A stretch of 64,000 bases of DNA from Pseudonocardia sp. HH130630-07 (GTDB lineage: Bacteria; Actinomycetota; Actinomycetes; Mycobacteriales; Pseudonocardiaceae), in NCBI RefSeq assembly GCF_001698125.1, contig NZ_CP013854.1:1240001-1304000 (forward strand). The letters run 5' to 3'. Below the pieces are notes generated by a model. That model had not been told where the DNA came from. It saw nothing but the letters and a program-made list of their open reading frames with translations, and searched no databases. The translations under genes and the position numbers were made by a program. This document shows positions 17,559-28,025 of this stretch, piece after piece (position 1 is the stretch's first letter; every line of letters begins with the position of its first letter).

Positions 17559-19226
17559 TCAGCAATCCCCATCCTTGCTGGTCAGTGGCACCCTCCAGCC
17601 TTCTGACACGCCCCGCTCGGCGAACCGCGATGAAAGCCCCGGGTTAGAGCCGCCGCCACCGAGCAGGCCGCCGGTGACGCCGTCGACCGCTCCGCCGACG
17701 CCCTCCGCGGCGTCACCGACACCGCGGGCGGTGTCGCCGACACCCTTGCCGACCTTCTCGACGGGCCCGGCCGGCGAGGTCCGCTCGGAGCGGTCCGCCC
17801 CGGAGCCGGCCCGCTCGTTGTCCCGCTGCGCCTTGCCGACGGGCTTGGCCTGCTTCTTCTCCGCGCCCTCGGCCTTGTCACCGTCGGCCTTGTCACCGTC
17901 GCGCTTGCTGCCGGTCAGCGTGGCCACGCCGTCCGCGGCGTCCGAGACGGCCCCGCCCAGCTTCCTGCCCGGGCCGGCGTCGTCGCGGCGGTCGTCCGCC
18001 GGTCGCTCGGCCCGCTGCGGCCGCTCGCCCCGGTCCGCCACGCCGCGCGCCTCCCGGGCCTCGCCGGGGCCGCGACCGGACGCACCCTCGGGCCCCTCGG
18101 CCCGGGGCTTGGTCTCGTCGACGGGACCGCGCGGGTCCGGCGGGCCGCTGGTGCTGGTGTCGTCCCGTTCACGGTCGCCGTCGTGCTCGCGGCCACCGGC
18201 CAGAACCTGTGGCCGGTTCGGTGCGGACGGTTCCGGCTTGCGCGGCTTCTCGCCCCGGGAGAGCGCCATGACGTCACCCGACACCTCCTCGGTGCCGCGG
18301 CGGTCGTCCGGCAGCGGGGCGCTCCGCGCCTGGTCGACGTTCTCCTCGATCGCCCGCAGCTGCTCGGCGAACGCGTCGCGCCGGCGCGCGCGCAGGTCGC
18401 GCTGCTCCTCCAGCGAGGTCGCCGCCGCCATCTGCCCCTCGGAACGCCGGGTCGGCGGGGGCAGCTCGGAGACGATCCGGTCCATCTCGGCGAGGTCCTG
18501 GTCGGCGAGGGCCAGCGCGTCGGCCGCCTCCGGACGGGAGGTGAACGCGTCGAGCTGGGACTTCAGCGCGGCCTGCTGCTGGCGCAGGGTGTCGCGCTGC
18601 TGGCGCAGCTCCGCCACCGCCACCGGGGTCCGCCCCTGCTCGTGCGGCGAGTTCTTCCAGGCCTGCTCCGTGCGCTCCAGGGTGTCGAGCTGCTCCTCCA
18701 GCGAGGTGAGCGCGACCTTGGCCTCGCCGGCCCACTCCTCCGCGGTGCGCTCCTGCGCGACGGGCGTGCCGACGAGCGTGCGGGGCGGCGCGACCATCGA
18801 GTACCCGCCGATCAGCACGGCCGTCGCGCCCACGAGCGCGAGCGTCCGCCGGTGGCGCAGCAGCGTCGCGGGGACCTGCAACCGGGGCGGCACCGCCCGC
18901 GCCGCCCCCGGGGCGGCACCCGTACGCGGCGGCGGCGCCGGCCGGGCCGCCACGGCGACCGTGGCCGGTTCGGGAGCGCTCGCGGCGATCACGGCGACCG
19001 GCTCGGGCTCGCGCAGCCACGGCAGCGTCTCGACGACCTTGTCGTCACCCACCGCCTGGGCCGCGGCCCGCCGGGCCTGTCGCGCGGCCAGCCGGTGCGC
19101 AGCCGAGCAGTAGAGCCGTTGCGGTCGGCCCTGCACCGGCTCGATCGGCTCCGCGCAACCGTCCAGGGCGCACACGCGCACCGGTTCTTCCACCCCGAGT
19201 CCTTCCGCCACCCGCGCACCGGCCAC
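17559..19226 (-). pseudogene. 5' portion of the split host gene: zinc-finger-like, single-membrane-span, coiled-coil protein
   Basis: The open frame has 555 codons, of which the last 28 (from NPGLSSRFAERG to the stop) come from the IS1380 end. Visible features: a short Cys/His motif (C19, C24, C40, H44; YCSAAHR), an Ala/Pro linker, one membrane segment at about 129-146 (LALVGATAVLIGGYSMV), a long coiled coil at about 165-310, then charged low-complexity sequence and a glycine-rich turn VTGGLLGGGGS. I do not recognise a named family. It lies between TIGR02569 and moeZ. Removing the insertion restores 846 residues. GTG 19226 is the longest start; GTG 19193 is an alternative. The truncated protein may still be made. 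Confidence 0.75.
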
Positions 19227-19438
19227 CGGCGCACACCGTCATGTCGCGGTGATCGGTCGATATGTTTCGTCGTGCGGCAAGATTTTGGGGACGAACGGGC
19301 GATCATCACCCTAATGGCGCAGTAAAATCGGGCATATCGCCAGGTGAGTAGTCGACAACAGGTCACAAACGACGACGGCCGCCGCTCCCGAACGAAGGAA
19401 CGACGGCCGTGTGGGTGTCGCTAATCGTGGCGCGAACC

Positions 19439-20611
19439 TCAGTACGTCGGCTGCGACGGATCGATCTGCTTGACCCAGGACAGGACCCCGCCGCCGACGT
19501 GCACCGCGTCGGAGAAGCCCGCCTTGTGCAACGCCGCGAGCGCCTCGGCGGAGCGGCCGCCGGACTTGCAGTGCAGCACCACGGGCCGGTCCTGCGCGAT
19601 CTCCGACAGCGCGGCGCCGGACAGGATCCGGTCCTTCGGGATCAGCGTCGAGCCGGGGATCTTCACGATCTCGTACTCGTGCGGCTCGCGGACGTCGATG
19701 AGCTGGAAGTCCTTGCCGGCGTCGATCATCTGCTTGAGCTCGCCGACGGTGATCGTGTTGCCGGCCGCCGCGTCCTGCGCGTCCTGGGTGACGGTGCCGC
19801 AGAACGCCTCGTAGTCGATCAGCTCGGTGATCTTCGGCGTCTCCGGGTCCTTGCGGATCTTGACCTGGCGCCAGGTGGTCTCCAGCGCGTCGTAGATCAC
19901 CAGACGGCCGAGCAGCGGCTCACCGATGCCGGTCAGCAGCTTGATCGCCTCGTTGACCATGATCGAGCCGATCGACGCGCACAGCACGCCCAGCACGCCG
20001 CCCTCGGCGCAGGACGGGACCATCCCGGGCGGCGGGGGCTCCGGGTAGAGGTCGCGGTAGTTGAGGCCCTGCCCGTTCGGGGCGTCCTCCCAGAACACCG
20101 AGGCCTGGCCCTCGAACCGGAAGATCGAGCCCCAGACGTAGGGCTTGCCCAGCAGTACCGCGGCGTCGTTCACCAGGTAGCGGGTGGCGAAGTTGTCCGT
20201 GCCGTCCAGGATCAGGTCGTAGTCCCGGAAGACGTCGAGGACGTTCTCGCTGGTCAGCCGCTCGTTGTGCAGGCGGACCTCGACGTAGGGGTTGACCTCG
20301 CGGATCGAGTCGCGGGCCGACTCGGCCTTCGGGCGGTCGATGTCGGACTGCCCGTGGATGACCTGGCGCTGCAGGTTCGACTCGTCGACGACGTCGAACT
20401 CGACGATCCCCAGCGTCCCGACGCCCGCGGCGGCCAGGTACAGCAGGGCCGGCGAGCCCAGCCCACCGGCGCCGACGACCAGGACCTTGGCGTTCTTCAG
20501 CCGCTTCTGCCCGTCCATCCCGACGTCCGGGATGATGAGGTGGCGGCTGTACCGCTCGATCTCTTCCTTCGTGAGCTCGGCAGCCGGCTCCACCAGCGGC
20601 GGTAGCGCCAT
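19439..20611 (-). CDS. moeZ: MoeZ: ThiF-type adenylyltransferase with C-terminal rhodanese domain
   Basis: This 390-residue protein activates ubiquitin-like sulfur carriers (molybdopterin and cysteine/thiosulfate pathways in mycobacteria) by C-terminal adenylation and then sulfur transfer. Visible are the nucleotide loop VVGAGGLGSPALLYLAAAGV (about residues 45-65), ILDGTDNFATRYLVNDAA, and a rhodanese domain from about 290 with its loop VVLHCKSGGRSAEAL, whose Cys is the sulfur carrier. The ATG at 20609-20611 has GAGGAG 8 nt upstream. It is the counterpart of M. tuberculosis Rv3206c. A hydrolase gene on the same strand ends 41 bp upstream. Confidence 0.95.
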   Translation of the reverse strand: MALPPLVEPAAELTKEEIERYSRHLIIPDVGMDGQKRLKNAKVLVVGAGGLGSPALLYLAAAGVGTLGIVEFDVVDESNLQRQVIHGQSDIDRPKAESARDSIREVNPYVEVRLHNERLTSENVLDVFRDYDLILDGTDNFATRYLVNDAAVLLGKPYVWGSIFRFEGQASVFWEDAPNGQGLNYRDLYPEPPPPGMVPSCAEGGVLGVLCASIGSIMVNEAIKLLTGIGEPLLGRLVIYDALETTWRQVKIRKDPETPKITELIDYEAFCGTVTQDAQDAAAGNTITVGELKQMIDAGKDFQLIDVREPHEYEIVKIPGSTLIPKDRILSGAALSEIAQDRPVVLHCKSGGRSAEALAALHKAGFSDAVHVGGGVLSWVKQIDPSQPTY

Positions 20612-20652
20612 CTCGTCCACTCCTCGCGTGTCGCGTGCGGTCTCGGTGCGTC

Positions 20653-21681
20653 TCAACGCACCGGGTCGGCGCCATCTTCCCGGACACCGGTCCCGGTGAC
20701 CGACCCCGCGGAGTCCCACAACCCGGCGACGGCCGCGGCGACCTCGTGCGGGCGCTCGATCTGGGCGACGTGACCGGTGCCCGGCAGCACCAGCAGCCCG
20801 GCCCGCAGCGCCGTGGCGGTCCGCCGGGCCAGCCGCGGGGACACGATCCGGTCGGCGCCGCCCCACACCACCAGCGTGGGCACCCGCACCCGGGCCGCCA
20901 GCTGCCACGCCGTCCGGCCGGTCCAGAGGGCCAGCAGCCCGCGGGTGGCGCCGTCGGTCGCCTCACCGGCCCACGGCAGGGTCGCCCGGTAGCGGTGCTC
21001 GGAGATCAGCTCCTCGAGCCGGCGCTCGGACCCGCGCCGCGGATCGGCGAAACACACCCGCACGACCCGCTCGGCCCGGCTGCGCAGCGGCTCGGCGGCC
21101 ATCGCCCGGCGGGCGCCGCGGCCGAGCACCGGCACCATGGCCAGCGCCATCCGCGGGTCCGAGAGCCGCCGCGGGTCCGGCCGCAGGTCCGGCATGGCCG
21201 GCGAGACGAGCGTGAGCGACCGGACGAGCTCGGGGCGGCGCGCCGCGACGGCCATGCAGACGAGCCCGCCGAGCGAGTTCCCCACCAGGTGCACCGGCCG
21301 GCCGCGCCCGGCGAGCCAGCACAGCAGTGCGTCGGTCATGCCGTCCGGGGTGAAGTCGCGGGCCGCGGTCGGCTCGGACCGGCCGAACCCGGGCAGGTCC
21401 ACGGCCAGCCCGGCGGCCCGGGTGCCGAGCAGCCCGGCGAGGTCGGTCCAGTTCGTCGCCGAGCCGGCCAGGCCGTGCACGTAGACCGCCTCGGCCCCGT
21501 CGGCCCCCGGCGTCTCCCGGACGTGCAGTGACACCCCGCCCGCGGTGACCGTGCGGCCGGGCCACGGCGGCTGGTCGGCCGCCAGCTCACCGAGCCCGCC
21601 GGCGAGGACCGGGCCGTCCGCGGGGCGGGGCCCGGGCACGGTGACGCGCTGATGAACGGGGAGCGACGTACCGGCGGCCAT
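20653..21681 (-). CDS. Alpha/beta-fold hydrolase
   Basis: This 342-residue hydrolase has a full catalytic set: oxyanion loop YVHGLAGSATNW, nucleophile elbow GNSLGGL, acid in VVWGGADRIVSP and base in GTGHVAQIERP. The first roughly 45 residues are a non-conserved extension. The substrate is unknown; esters or lactones are typical for the family. It is co-directional with moeZ 41 bp downstream. Its 162-bp upstream gap separates it from the divergent YtkA-like gene. Confidence 0.85.
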   Translation of the reverse strand: MAAGTSLPVHQRVTVPGPRPADGPVLAGGLGELAADQPPWPGRTVTAGGVSLHVRETPGADGAEAVYVHGLAGSATNWTDLAGLLGTRAAGLAVDLPGFGRSEPTAARDFTPDGMTDALLCWLAGRGRPVHLVGNSLGGLVCMAVAARRPELVRSLTLVSPAMPDLRPDPRRLSDPRMALAMVPVLGRGARRAMAAEPLRSRAERVVRVCFADPRRGSERRLEELISEHRYRATLPWAGEATDGATRGLLALWTGRTAWQLAARVRVPTLVVWGGADRIVSPRLARRTATALRAGLLVLPGTGHVAQIERPHEVAAAVAGLWDSAGSVTGTGVREDGADPVR

Positions 21682-21843
21682 CGGTCAAGGATGGCGTGCC
21701 GGTGCCGCACCTCGCCGTCCCGGGTGACGCCGGTCTCGTTCGCAGCGGGATCCTGCTCACTCCACGCGTTCATCTCTCCACGGAGCGCAACGGCACGGGT
21801 GCCCGCGCGTTGTACCCGGGGGACGCCGAGCACGGGAGGACGC

Positions 21844-22776
21844 ATGGGCCGGACCACCGGATCGGCCGATCGGCCGGGCCGCGCGTCGGCCACCGCCCGG
21901 ATCGTCGGGTTCGGTGCGGCGTCGGTCCTCGTGTTCACCGCGGCGTGGACCGCGGGCAGCGCCCGGCACGAGTCGGCGGCGGCGGCCCCCGTGATCGACG
22001 ACCGCGCGCTCCCCGCCCGGAGCGGGCCGCCGCCCGAGCAGGTCGCGGGCGGGGTGCTCAGCACCGCGGCCGGCTACACCCTCGCCCCCGTCGAGCAGCT
22101 GTTCACCCGGGGTGAGCCGGCCGAGCTGGCGTTCCGCATCACCGGGTCCGACGGGGCTCCGGTGCTGCGTTTCGACACCCCCGGCGACGGCACCCCGGTG
22201 ATGGACGTCGCGGTGCTGCGCCGCGACGTCGCCGGGTACCTGCGGCTGCGGGCCGTACCGGGGCCGGACGGCGTGTGGCGGGCACCCGTGACCTTCCCCG
22301 GCGAGGGCGTGTGGCGGCTCTACGCCGCGTTCACCCCGACCGGGGGCCCACGGCTCGACCTGGGGACGGACGTGCACGTCCCCGGCCCGTACGGCGCGTT
22401 CCGGTTCCCCGCCGAGGACCGGTCCGGGCTGTGCGGCGGCAGCGACGAGCAGGTCCGGCTCGACGGGGCACTGGTCCCGGGTGGACGGTCCCGGCTGTTC
22501 GCGACCGTCGGCCGGGACGGCGCCCCGGTCACCGCCCTCGAACCGCTGCCGGACGGCTCGTTCGGGCGGCTGACCGCGGTGCGCCGCGGCGACCTCGCCC
22601 GGGTCGAGCTCCGCCCGGAGGTGACCGGCGCGTCCGGCGCGGACCGGGCCGGGCCCGGCATCGCCTTCTCCGCCACGGTCCCCGACGCCGGCGGCCACCG
22701 GCTGTTCCTCGACTACCGCTCGGGCGGCGTCCTGCGCTCCTGCGAGTTCTCGCTGCCGACCTCCCCCGGGAGCTGA
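21844..22776 (+). CDS. Membrane-anchored YtkA-like protein lacking the usual metal-binding histidines
   Basis: This 310-residue protein has an N-terminal membrane anchor (residues about 18-38, ARIVGFGAASVLVFTAAWTA) and an extracytoplasmic domain. The stretch VMDVAVLRRDVAGYLRLRAV and then GVWRLYAAFTPTGG matches by layout the actinobacterial copper-type YtkA-like proteins, which read (L)H-I-x-V-V-R-R-D-L-x-G-x-Q-H-L-H-P. Here all these histidines are replaced. ATG 21844 has GGAGG 5 nt upstream. The following gene starts 3 bp after its stop, so the two are co-translated. Its role is unknown; assignment is by pattern memory. Confidence 0.55.
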   Translation: MGRTTGSADRPGRASATARIVGFGAASVLVFTAAWTAGSARHESAAAAPVIDDRALPARSGPPPEQVAGGVLSTAAGYTLAPVEQLFTRGEPAELAFRITGSDGAPVLRFDTPGDGTPVMDVAVLRRDVAGYLRLRAVPGPDGVWRAPVTFPGEGVWRLYAAFTPTGGPRLDLGTDVHVPGPYGAFRFPAEDRSGLCGGSDEQVRLDGALVPGGRSRLFATVGRDGAPVTALEPLPDGSFGRLTAVRRGDLARVELRPEVTGASGADRAGPGIAFSATVPDAGGHRLFLDYRSGGVLRSCEFSLPTSPGS

Positions 22777-22779
22777 GGG

Positions 22780-24645
<1,866 letters not shown>

Positions 24646-24734
24646 CCTGGGGGCACCACACCGTGCACGCAACGTTCGAATTCCCGGTTACCTGCGGGTA
24701 GGGTGAGCCCAGACCGGGTGAAAGGTAGGGGGAC

Positions 24735-25361
24735 ATGACCGGAACCGCGACGCCACGAGGCGCTCGGTTGTCCCGGGGAGCGCGCCGCGCCCAGCTGTTG
24801 CTGGCCGCTCGTGACGTCTTCGCCGACCAGGGCTACCACGCCGCCGCCATGGACGACATCGCCGAGCGCGCCGGCGTCAGCAAGCCGGTCCTCTACCAGC
24901 ACTTCCCCGGGAAGCTGGAGCTCTACCAGGCGCTGCTGACCACCTACGCCGAGGAGCTCGTCGAGCGGGTGTCCGGTGCCATCGACCGCACCGACGACAA
25001 CAAGGAGCGGGTGCAGGCCGCCGTCGAGGCCTACTTCGACTTCGTGGCCGGTGAGGGCAAGGCCTACCGCCTGGTGTTCGAGTCGGACCTGCGGGGCGAC
25101 GCGGAGGCCGCGGCGCTCGTGGAGAACGCGCTGGCCCGCTGCATCGACGCGGTCGCCGGTGCGGTCACCCAGGACGCCGGCCTCGACCAGGACCGGGCCC
25201 GGCTGCTCGCCGTCGGCCTGGTCGGCCTCAGCCAGGTCGGTGCCCAGTTCTGGCTGGACTCCGACCAGCGGGTCCCGCGGGACGAGGCCGTCGCGCTGAT
25301 GGCCTCGCTGGCCTGGCGGGGGATCGCCGGGTTCCCCAAGCAGAGCACCGACGGCGCCTGA
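24735..25361 (+). CDS. TetR-family transcriptional regulator (Rv3208-like)
   Basis: This 208-residue regulator has an N-terminal DNA-binding domain (residues about 17-65: AARDVFADQGYHAAAMDDIA, then AGVSKPVLYQHFPGKLELY). The all-helical ligand domain has the sequence YRLVFESDLRGDAEAAALVE. It matches the TetR gene that in M. tuberculosis (Rv3208) lies near moeZ and the DUF3107 gene. ATG 24735 follows a purine-rich AGGGGG. The upstream 89 bp contain TTCGAATTCCC and TAGGGT as weak promoter-like elements. It converges on a hydrolase gene 6 bp away. Ligand unknown. Confidence 0.87.
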   Translation: MTGTATPRGARLSRGARRAQLLLAARDVFADQGYHAAAMDDIAERAGVSKPVLYQHFPGKLELYQALLTTYAEELVERVSGAIDRTDDNKERVQAAVEAYFDFVAGEGKAYRLVFESDLRGDAEAAALVENALARCIDAVAGAVTQDAGLDQDRARLLAVGLVGLSQVGAQFWLDSDQRVPRDEAVALMASLAWRGIAGFPKQSTDGA

Positions 25362-25367
25362 ACCGCC

Positions 25368-26267
25368 TCACCCGGGCCGGACGGCACCCGCCGTCCGGAC
25401 CAGGGCGGCGATCCGCGACGCGACCCCGCCGACCCGCTCGACCGGGAGCATGTGCCCGGCGTCGGGGAACACCGTCATCCCGGCGTGCGGGAGCCGGTCC
25501 CGGATCCGGCGGGAGAACCGGACCGGGGTGAGCCGGTCCCGGCCGCCGGCCATGATCTCCACCGGCAGCCCGGCGAACGCGGCGAGCGCCTCGGCCCGCT
25601 CGTGCTCGGTGAGGGTCGGGGTGAAGCCGGAGATGGTGCTGGGCCGGCACCCGGCGATCGCCTCGCAGGTCGCCCGGACCGCACGCCGGTCCGGGCGCCG
25701 GCCCAGCAGCAGCGGCTGCAGGCCGGCCCGCAGCAGCGACGGGTGCGTGCTCAGCGCACGGCGGCCGGTCCAGAACGGGCTCAGGGTCAGCCGGTCCTTG
25801 CCCGCCAGGAAGTACGCGGCCGGGCGGCCGGTCAGACCGAGCGTCGCGGCCGCGCCGAGCCCGCCGCCGGCCGTCGCCACCAGCGCCACCCCGGCGACCC
25901 GGTCGGCCACCAGGTCCGGGTACCGCTCGGCGAGGGCCATCACGGCCATCCCGCCCATCGAGTGCCCGGCCAGCACCAGCGGGCCGGACGGCACGACCTG
26001 CCCGATCACCTCGGCCAGGTCGTCGGCGAGCCGGTCGATCGTCTTGAGCTCGTCGGGGGTGTCGTCGGAGCGGCCGTGCCCGCGGTGGTCGTAGCGCACG
26101 ACCCGGGCCGGCGTGCCGGAGACGGCGAGTGCGTCGGCGACCGGGGCCCAGCACCGCTCGTCGAGGGTCCAGCCGTGCACGAGGACGACGGTCACCGGCG
26201 CGGACGCCGGGCCGGACTCGCACACGTGCAGCCCGGTCCCGTCCCGGGTCACCACCCGCCTGGTCAT
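25368..26267 (-). CDS. Alpha/beta-fold hydrolase under divergent TetR control
   Basis: This 299-residue hydrolase has a complete triad framework: VLVHGWTLDERCW (oxyanion region), GHSMGGMAVM (nucleophile Ser), MAGGRDRLTPV (acid) and FPDAGHMLPVERV (base His). The substrate is unknown; lipophilic esters or ring-cleavage products are common in this group. It is transcribed divergently from a TetR gene with 63 bp between the starts. That gap contains palindromic GTTACC/GGTAAC sites, so it is probably repressed by the neighbour. Confidence 0.85.
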   Translation of the reverse strand: MTRRVVTRDGTGLHVCESGPASAPVTVVLVHGWTLDERCWAPVADALAVSGTPARVVRYDHRGHGRSDDTPDELKTIDRLADDLAEVIGQVVPSGPLVLAGHSMGGMAVMALAERYPDLVADRVAGVALVATAGGGLGAAATLGLTGRPAAYFLAGKDRLTLSPFWTGRRALSTHPSLLRAGLQPLLLGRRPDRRAVRATCEAIAGCRPSTISGFTPTLTEHERAEALAAFAGLPVEIMAGGRDRLTPVRFSRRIRDRLPHAGMTVFPDAGHMLPVERVGGVASRIAALVRTAGAVRPG

Positions 26268-26299
26268 CGAGCGTCTCCTCGGGTCGTGCGCGATTCAAC

Positions 26300-26330
26300 G
26301 TTACCGCTGGTAACAGTAACCTTTGGTAAC
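26300..26330. promoter_or_regulatory. TetR-type operator between hydrolase and tetR
   Basis: The element is a perfect palindrome GTTACCGCTGGTAAC (26300-26314), followed by a further GTAACC (26316-26321) and GGTAAC (26325-26330). Four related half-sites in 31 bp fit cooperative binding of two dimers. The last half-site touches the first possible tetR start codon, consistent with autorepression. Confidence 0.7.
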
Positions 26331-27023
26331 GTGCCGGACGTGGAGAGGGATGTCAAGCCGGACGCTCGTGCCCGCCGCCGGGAGGAACGCCGCGGCCAGA
26401 TGGTCGAGGCGGCCGTCGAGGCGATCCGCGAACACGGGCCCGGCGTCTCCGTCGCCCAGATCGCGGCGGCCGCCGGCATCACCAAGCCGGTCCTGTACCG
26501 GCACTTCGCCGACCGGGCCGACCTGCAGCGGGCGGTCGGCGAGCACGCCGCCGAGATGCTGATGGAGCGCATCTCCCCGGTCCTCGCGATCGACGCGGAG
26601 CCGATCGAGCACGTCGCCGCCGTCATCGACGCCTTCCTCGGGATGATCGAGCAGGAGCCGCACCTCTACCGGTTCGTCGTCTCCAACCCGGCCGAGCCTG
26701 CGGCGGGCGCCGAGGTCGCCGACGACGTCCGCGGCCGGATCGGCGCCGTGCTCACCATCCTGTTCGGCGAGCGGCTGCGTGCCGAGGGCCGTGACTCCGG
26801 TGGCGCCGAGGTCTGGGCGCACGGCCTGATCGGCATGGTCCAGTCGGCCGGGGACTGGTGGCTCGAACGGCGCACGATGAGCCGCGAGGCCCTGACGAAC
26901 TACCTGTCCGCACTGGCGTGGGGCGGGATCGGCGGGGTCTCCGGGCTGGACCGGCCGACCACGGACGCCGACATCCTGCGCCTGGTGCCCGACCCGCACA
27001 CCCCCACCGGGACCTCCAGCTGA
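26331..27023 (+). CDS. TetR-family transcriptional regulator
   Basis: This 230-residue regulator has its DNA-binding domain at about residues 15-65 (MVEAAVEAIREHGPGVSVAQ, then AAGITKPVLYRHFADRADLQ) and a helical effector domain (FVVSNPAEPAAGAEVADDVR; GLIGMVQSAGDWWLERRTMS). The start is either GTG 26331, abutting the operator, or GTG 26340 (VERDVKPDARARRREER); neither has a clear ribosome site, suggesting leaderless translation. It is divergent from the hydrolase and followed by a strong terminator hairpin. It presumably represses the hydrolase and itself. The effector is unknown. Confidence 0.85.
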   Translation: MPDVERDVKPDARARRREERRGQMVEAAVEAIREHGPGVSVAQIAAAAGITKPVLYRHFADRADLQRAVGEHAAEMLMERISPVLAIDAEPIEHVAAVIDAFLGMIEQEPHLYRFVVSNPAEPAAGAEVADDVRGRIGAVLTILFGERLRAEGRDSGGAEVWAHGLIGMVQSAGDWWLERRTMSREALTNYLSALAWGGIGGVSGLDRPTTDADILRLVPDPHTPTGTSS

Positions 27024-27027
27024 CACG

Positions 27028-27065
27028 CGTCGGGCCCGGCCCCTCGACGGCGGCCGGGCCCGACG
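27028..27065. terminator. Bidirectional terminator hairpin
   Basis: A perfect 14-bp stem (CGTCGGGCCCGGCC paired with GGCCGGGCCCGACG) with a 10-nt loop lies between the convergent tetR and DUF3107 genes. It has no U-tract, as is usual in this GC range. Confidence 0.8.
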
Positions 27066-27074
27066 ACCACGTGC

Positions 27075-27305
27075 TCAGCCGCCCAGGCCGAACCCGACCT
27101 TGCGCTCCTCGGCCGGGCCGATCTCCACGTAGGAGATCCGCGCGACCGGCACGACGAACCGGTTGCCCTGGTCGTCGGTCAGGTCCAGCAGCCCGTCGTC
27201 GGACTTCATCGCCCCGCTGAGCAGCTGGGCCACCTCGTCCGGCGTGCGGTCGCTGGACACCACGAGCTCCCGCGGGGTCTCCGCGATGCCGATCTTGACC
27301 TTCAC
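27075..27305 (-). CDS. DUF3107 protein (Rv3208A/TB9.4-like)
   Basis: This is a 76-residue actinobacterial small protein: VKVKIGIAETPRELVVSSDR at the start and RFVVPVARISYVEIGPAEER near the end, with a short Gly-rich tail. M. tuberculosis Rv3208A (TB9.4) has the same size and place. Function is unknown. The GTG at 27303-27305 is chosen because GGGAGG lies 8 nt upstream; ten more codons are open upstream but not conserved-looking. Confidence 0.87.
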   Translation of the reverse strand: MKVKIGIAETPRELVVSSDRTPDEVAQLLSGAMKSDDGLLDLTDDQGNRFVVPVARISYVEIGPAEERKVGFGLGG

Positions 27306-27368
27306 CGGTGGGACCTCCCGATCCACGACTTCCACCCTCTGGCGTCCGCCAGGCTAGTCGAAACCCGC

Positions 27369-28025
27369 TCAGGACAGCCCGAGGCGGCTCATCCGCCTGC
27401 CGTGCGCCGTCTGGACCGTCTTGATCAGGCCGGCCACCCCGCCCTGCTCCCCCGAGCCCAGCACGATGAACTCGGCCAGCTCGTCGCGCTCGGCGACCAC
27501 CCGCTGGGCGTGCGTGACGGCCTCACCGAGCAACCGGCGCCCCCACAGGACCAGCCGGTCGCGCTGGTGTGGGTTCGCCTCGCAGGCGGCACGCACCTCC
27601 CGCTCGGCGAACGCGGAGTGCCCGGTGTCGGCGAGCACCCGCCGGACCAGCTCGCCGGTCCCCGGGTCCACCCAGCCGGCCACCTCGCGGTAGAAGTCCG
27701 CGCCGAGGCCGTCCCCGAGATAGGCCTTGACCAGCGACTCCAGCCAGCTCCGTGGCGCGGTGGAGGCGTGGTAGCTGTCGATCAGCGCCACGAACGGGGC
27801 CATCGCGTCGGCGATCGCGATGCCGGACCCGCCGAGGTGGTCCTCGATCAGCCGGAAGTGGCCGATCTCGGCGGCGGCCATCGTGGACAGCTGGGCGCGA
27901 CCCGCCAGCGTGGGCGCCTCCCGGGCGTCCTCGGCCAGCCGGTCGAACGCGGAGAGCTCGCCGTAGGCGAGGACGCCGAGCAGCTCGACGGTCGCCATGG
28001 TGGGTCCGCCGGCATCGATGGTCAT
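27369..28025 (-). CDS. Ferritin-like fold protein (Rv3210c-like)
   Basis: This 218-residue all-helical protein resembles tRNA-hydroxylase (MiaE)/ferritin-like diiron proteins. It has an early Glu in YGELSAFDRLAEDA, the metal motif E-I-G-H in STMAAAEIGHFRLIEDHL, and a later helix with RVLADTGHSAFAEREVRA. The actinobacterial family is annotated only as ferritin-like; whether it hydroxylates tRNA is unproven. The order DUF3107, ferritin-like, rhlE repeats that of M. tuberculosis Rv3208A-Rv3211. ATG 28025 (MTIDAGGPTMATVELLG) is chosen over longer Arg/Pro-rich extensions. Confidence 0.8.
   Translation of the reverse strand: MTIDAGGPTMATVELLGVLAYGELSAFDRLAEDAREAPTLAGRAQLSTMAAAEIGHFRLIEDHLGGSGIAIADAMAPFVALIDSYHASTAPRSWLESLVKAYLGDGLGADFYREVAGWVDPGTGELVRRVLADTGHSAFAEREVRAACEANPHQRDRLVLWGRRLLGEAVTHAQRVVAERDELAEFIVLGSGEQGGVAGLIKTVQTAHGRRMSRLGLS

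Larger units (their letters stand above)
15018..17643 (-). mobile_element. IS1380-family insertion sequence, interrupted by an IS5-family element
   Basis: The ends are imperfect inverted repeats: CCCGGATCTTTCGTCG from 15018 inward, and CCCGGGGCTTTCATCG from 17643 inward on the other strand (13 of 16 match). They are flanked by a 4-bp direct repeat TTAG (15014-15017 and 17644-17647), the size expected for IS1380. Total length is 2626 bp; subtracting the nested element and its duplication leaves 1700 bp, typical for the family. Removing the nested element restores a 469-residue transposase. The element sits inside a host coding sequence. The transposase is broken, so the element is not autonomous. 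Confidence 0.88.
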
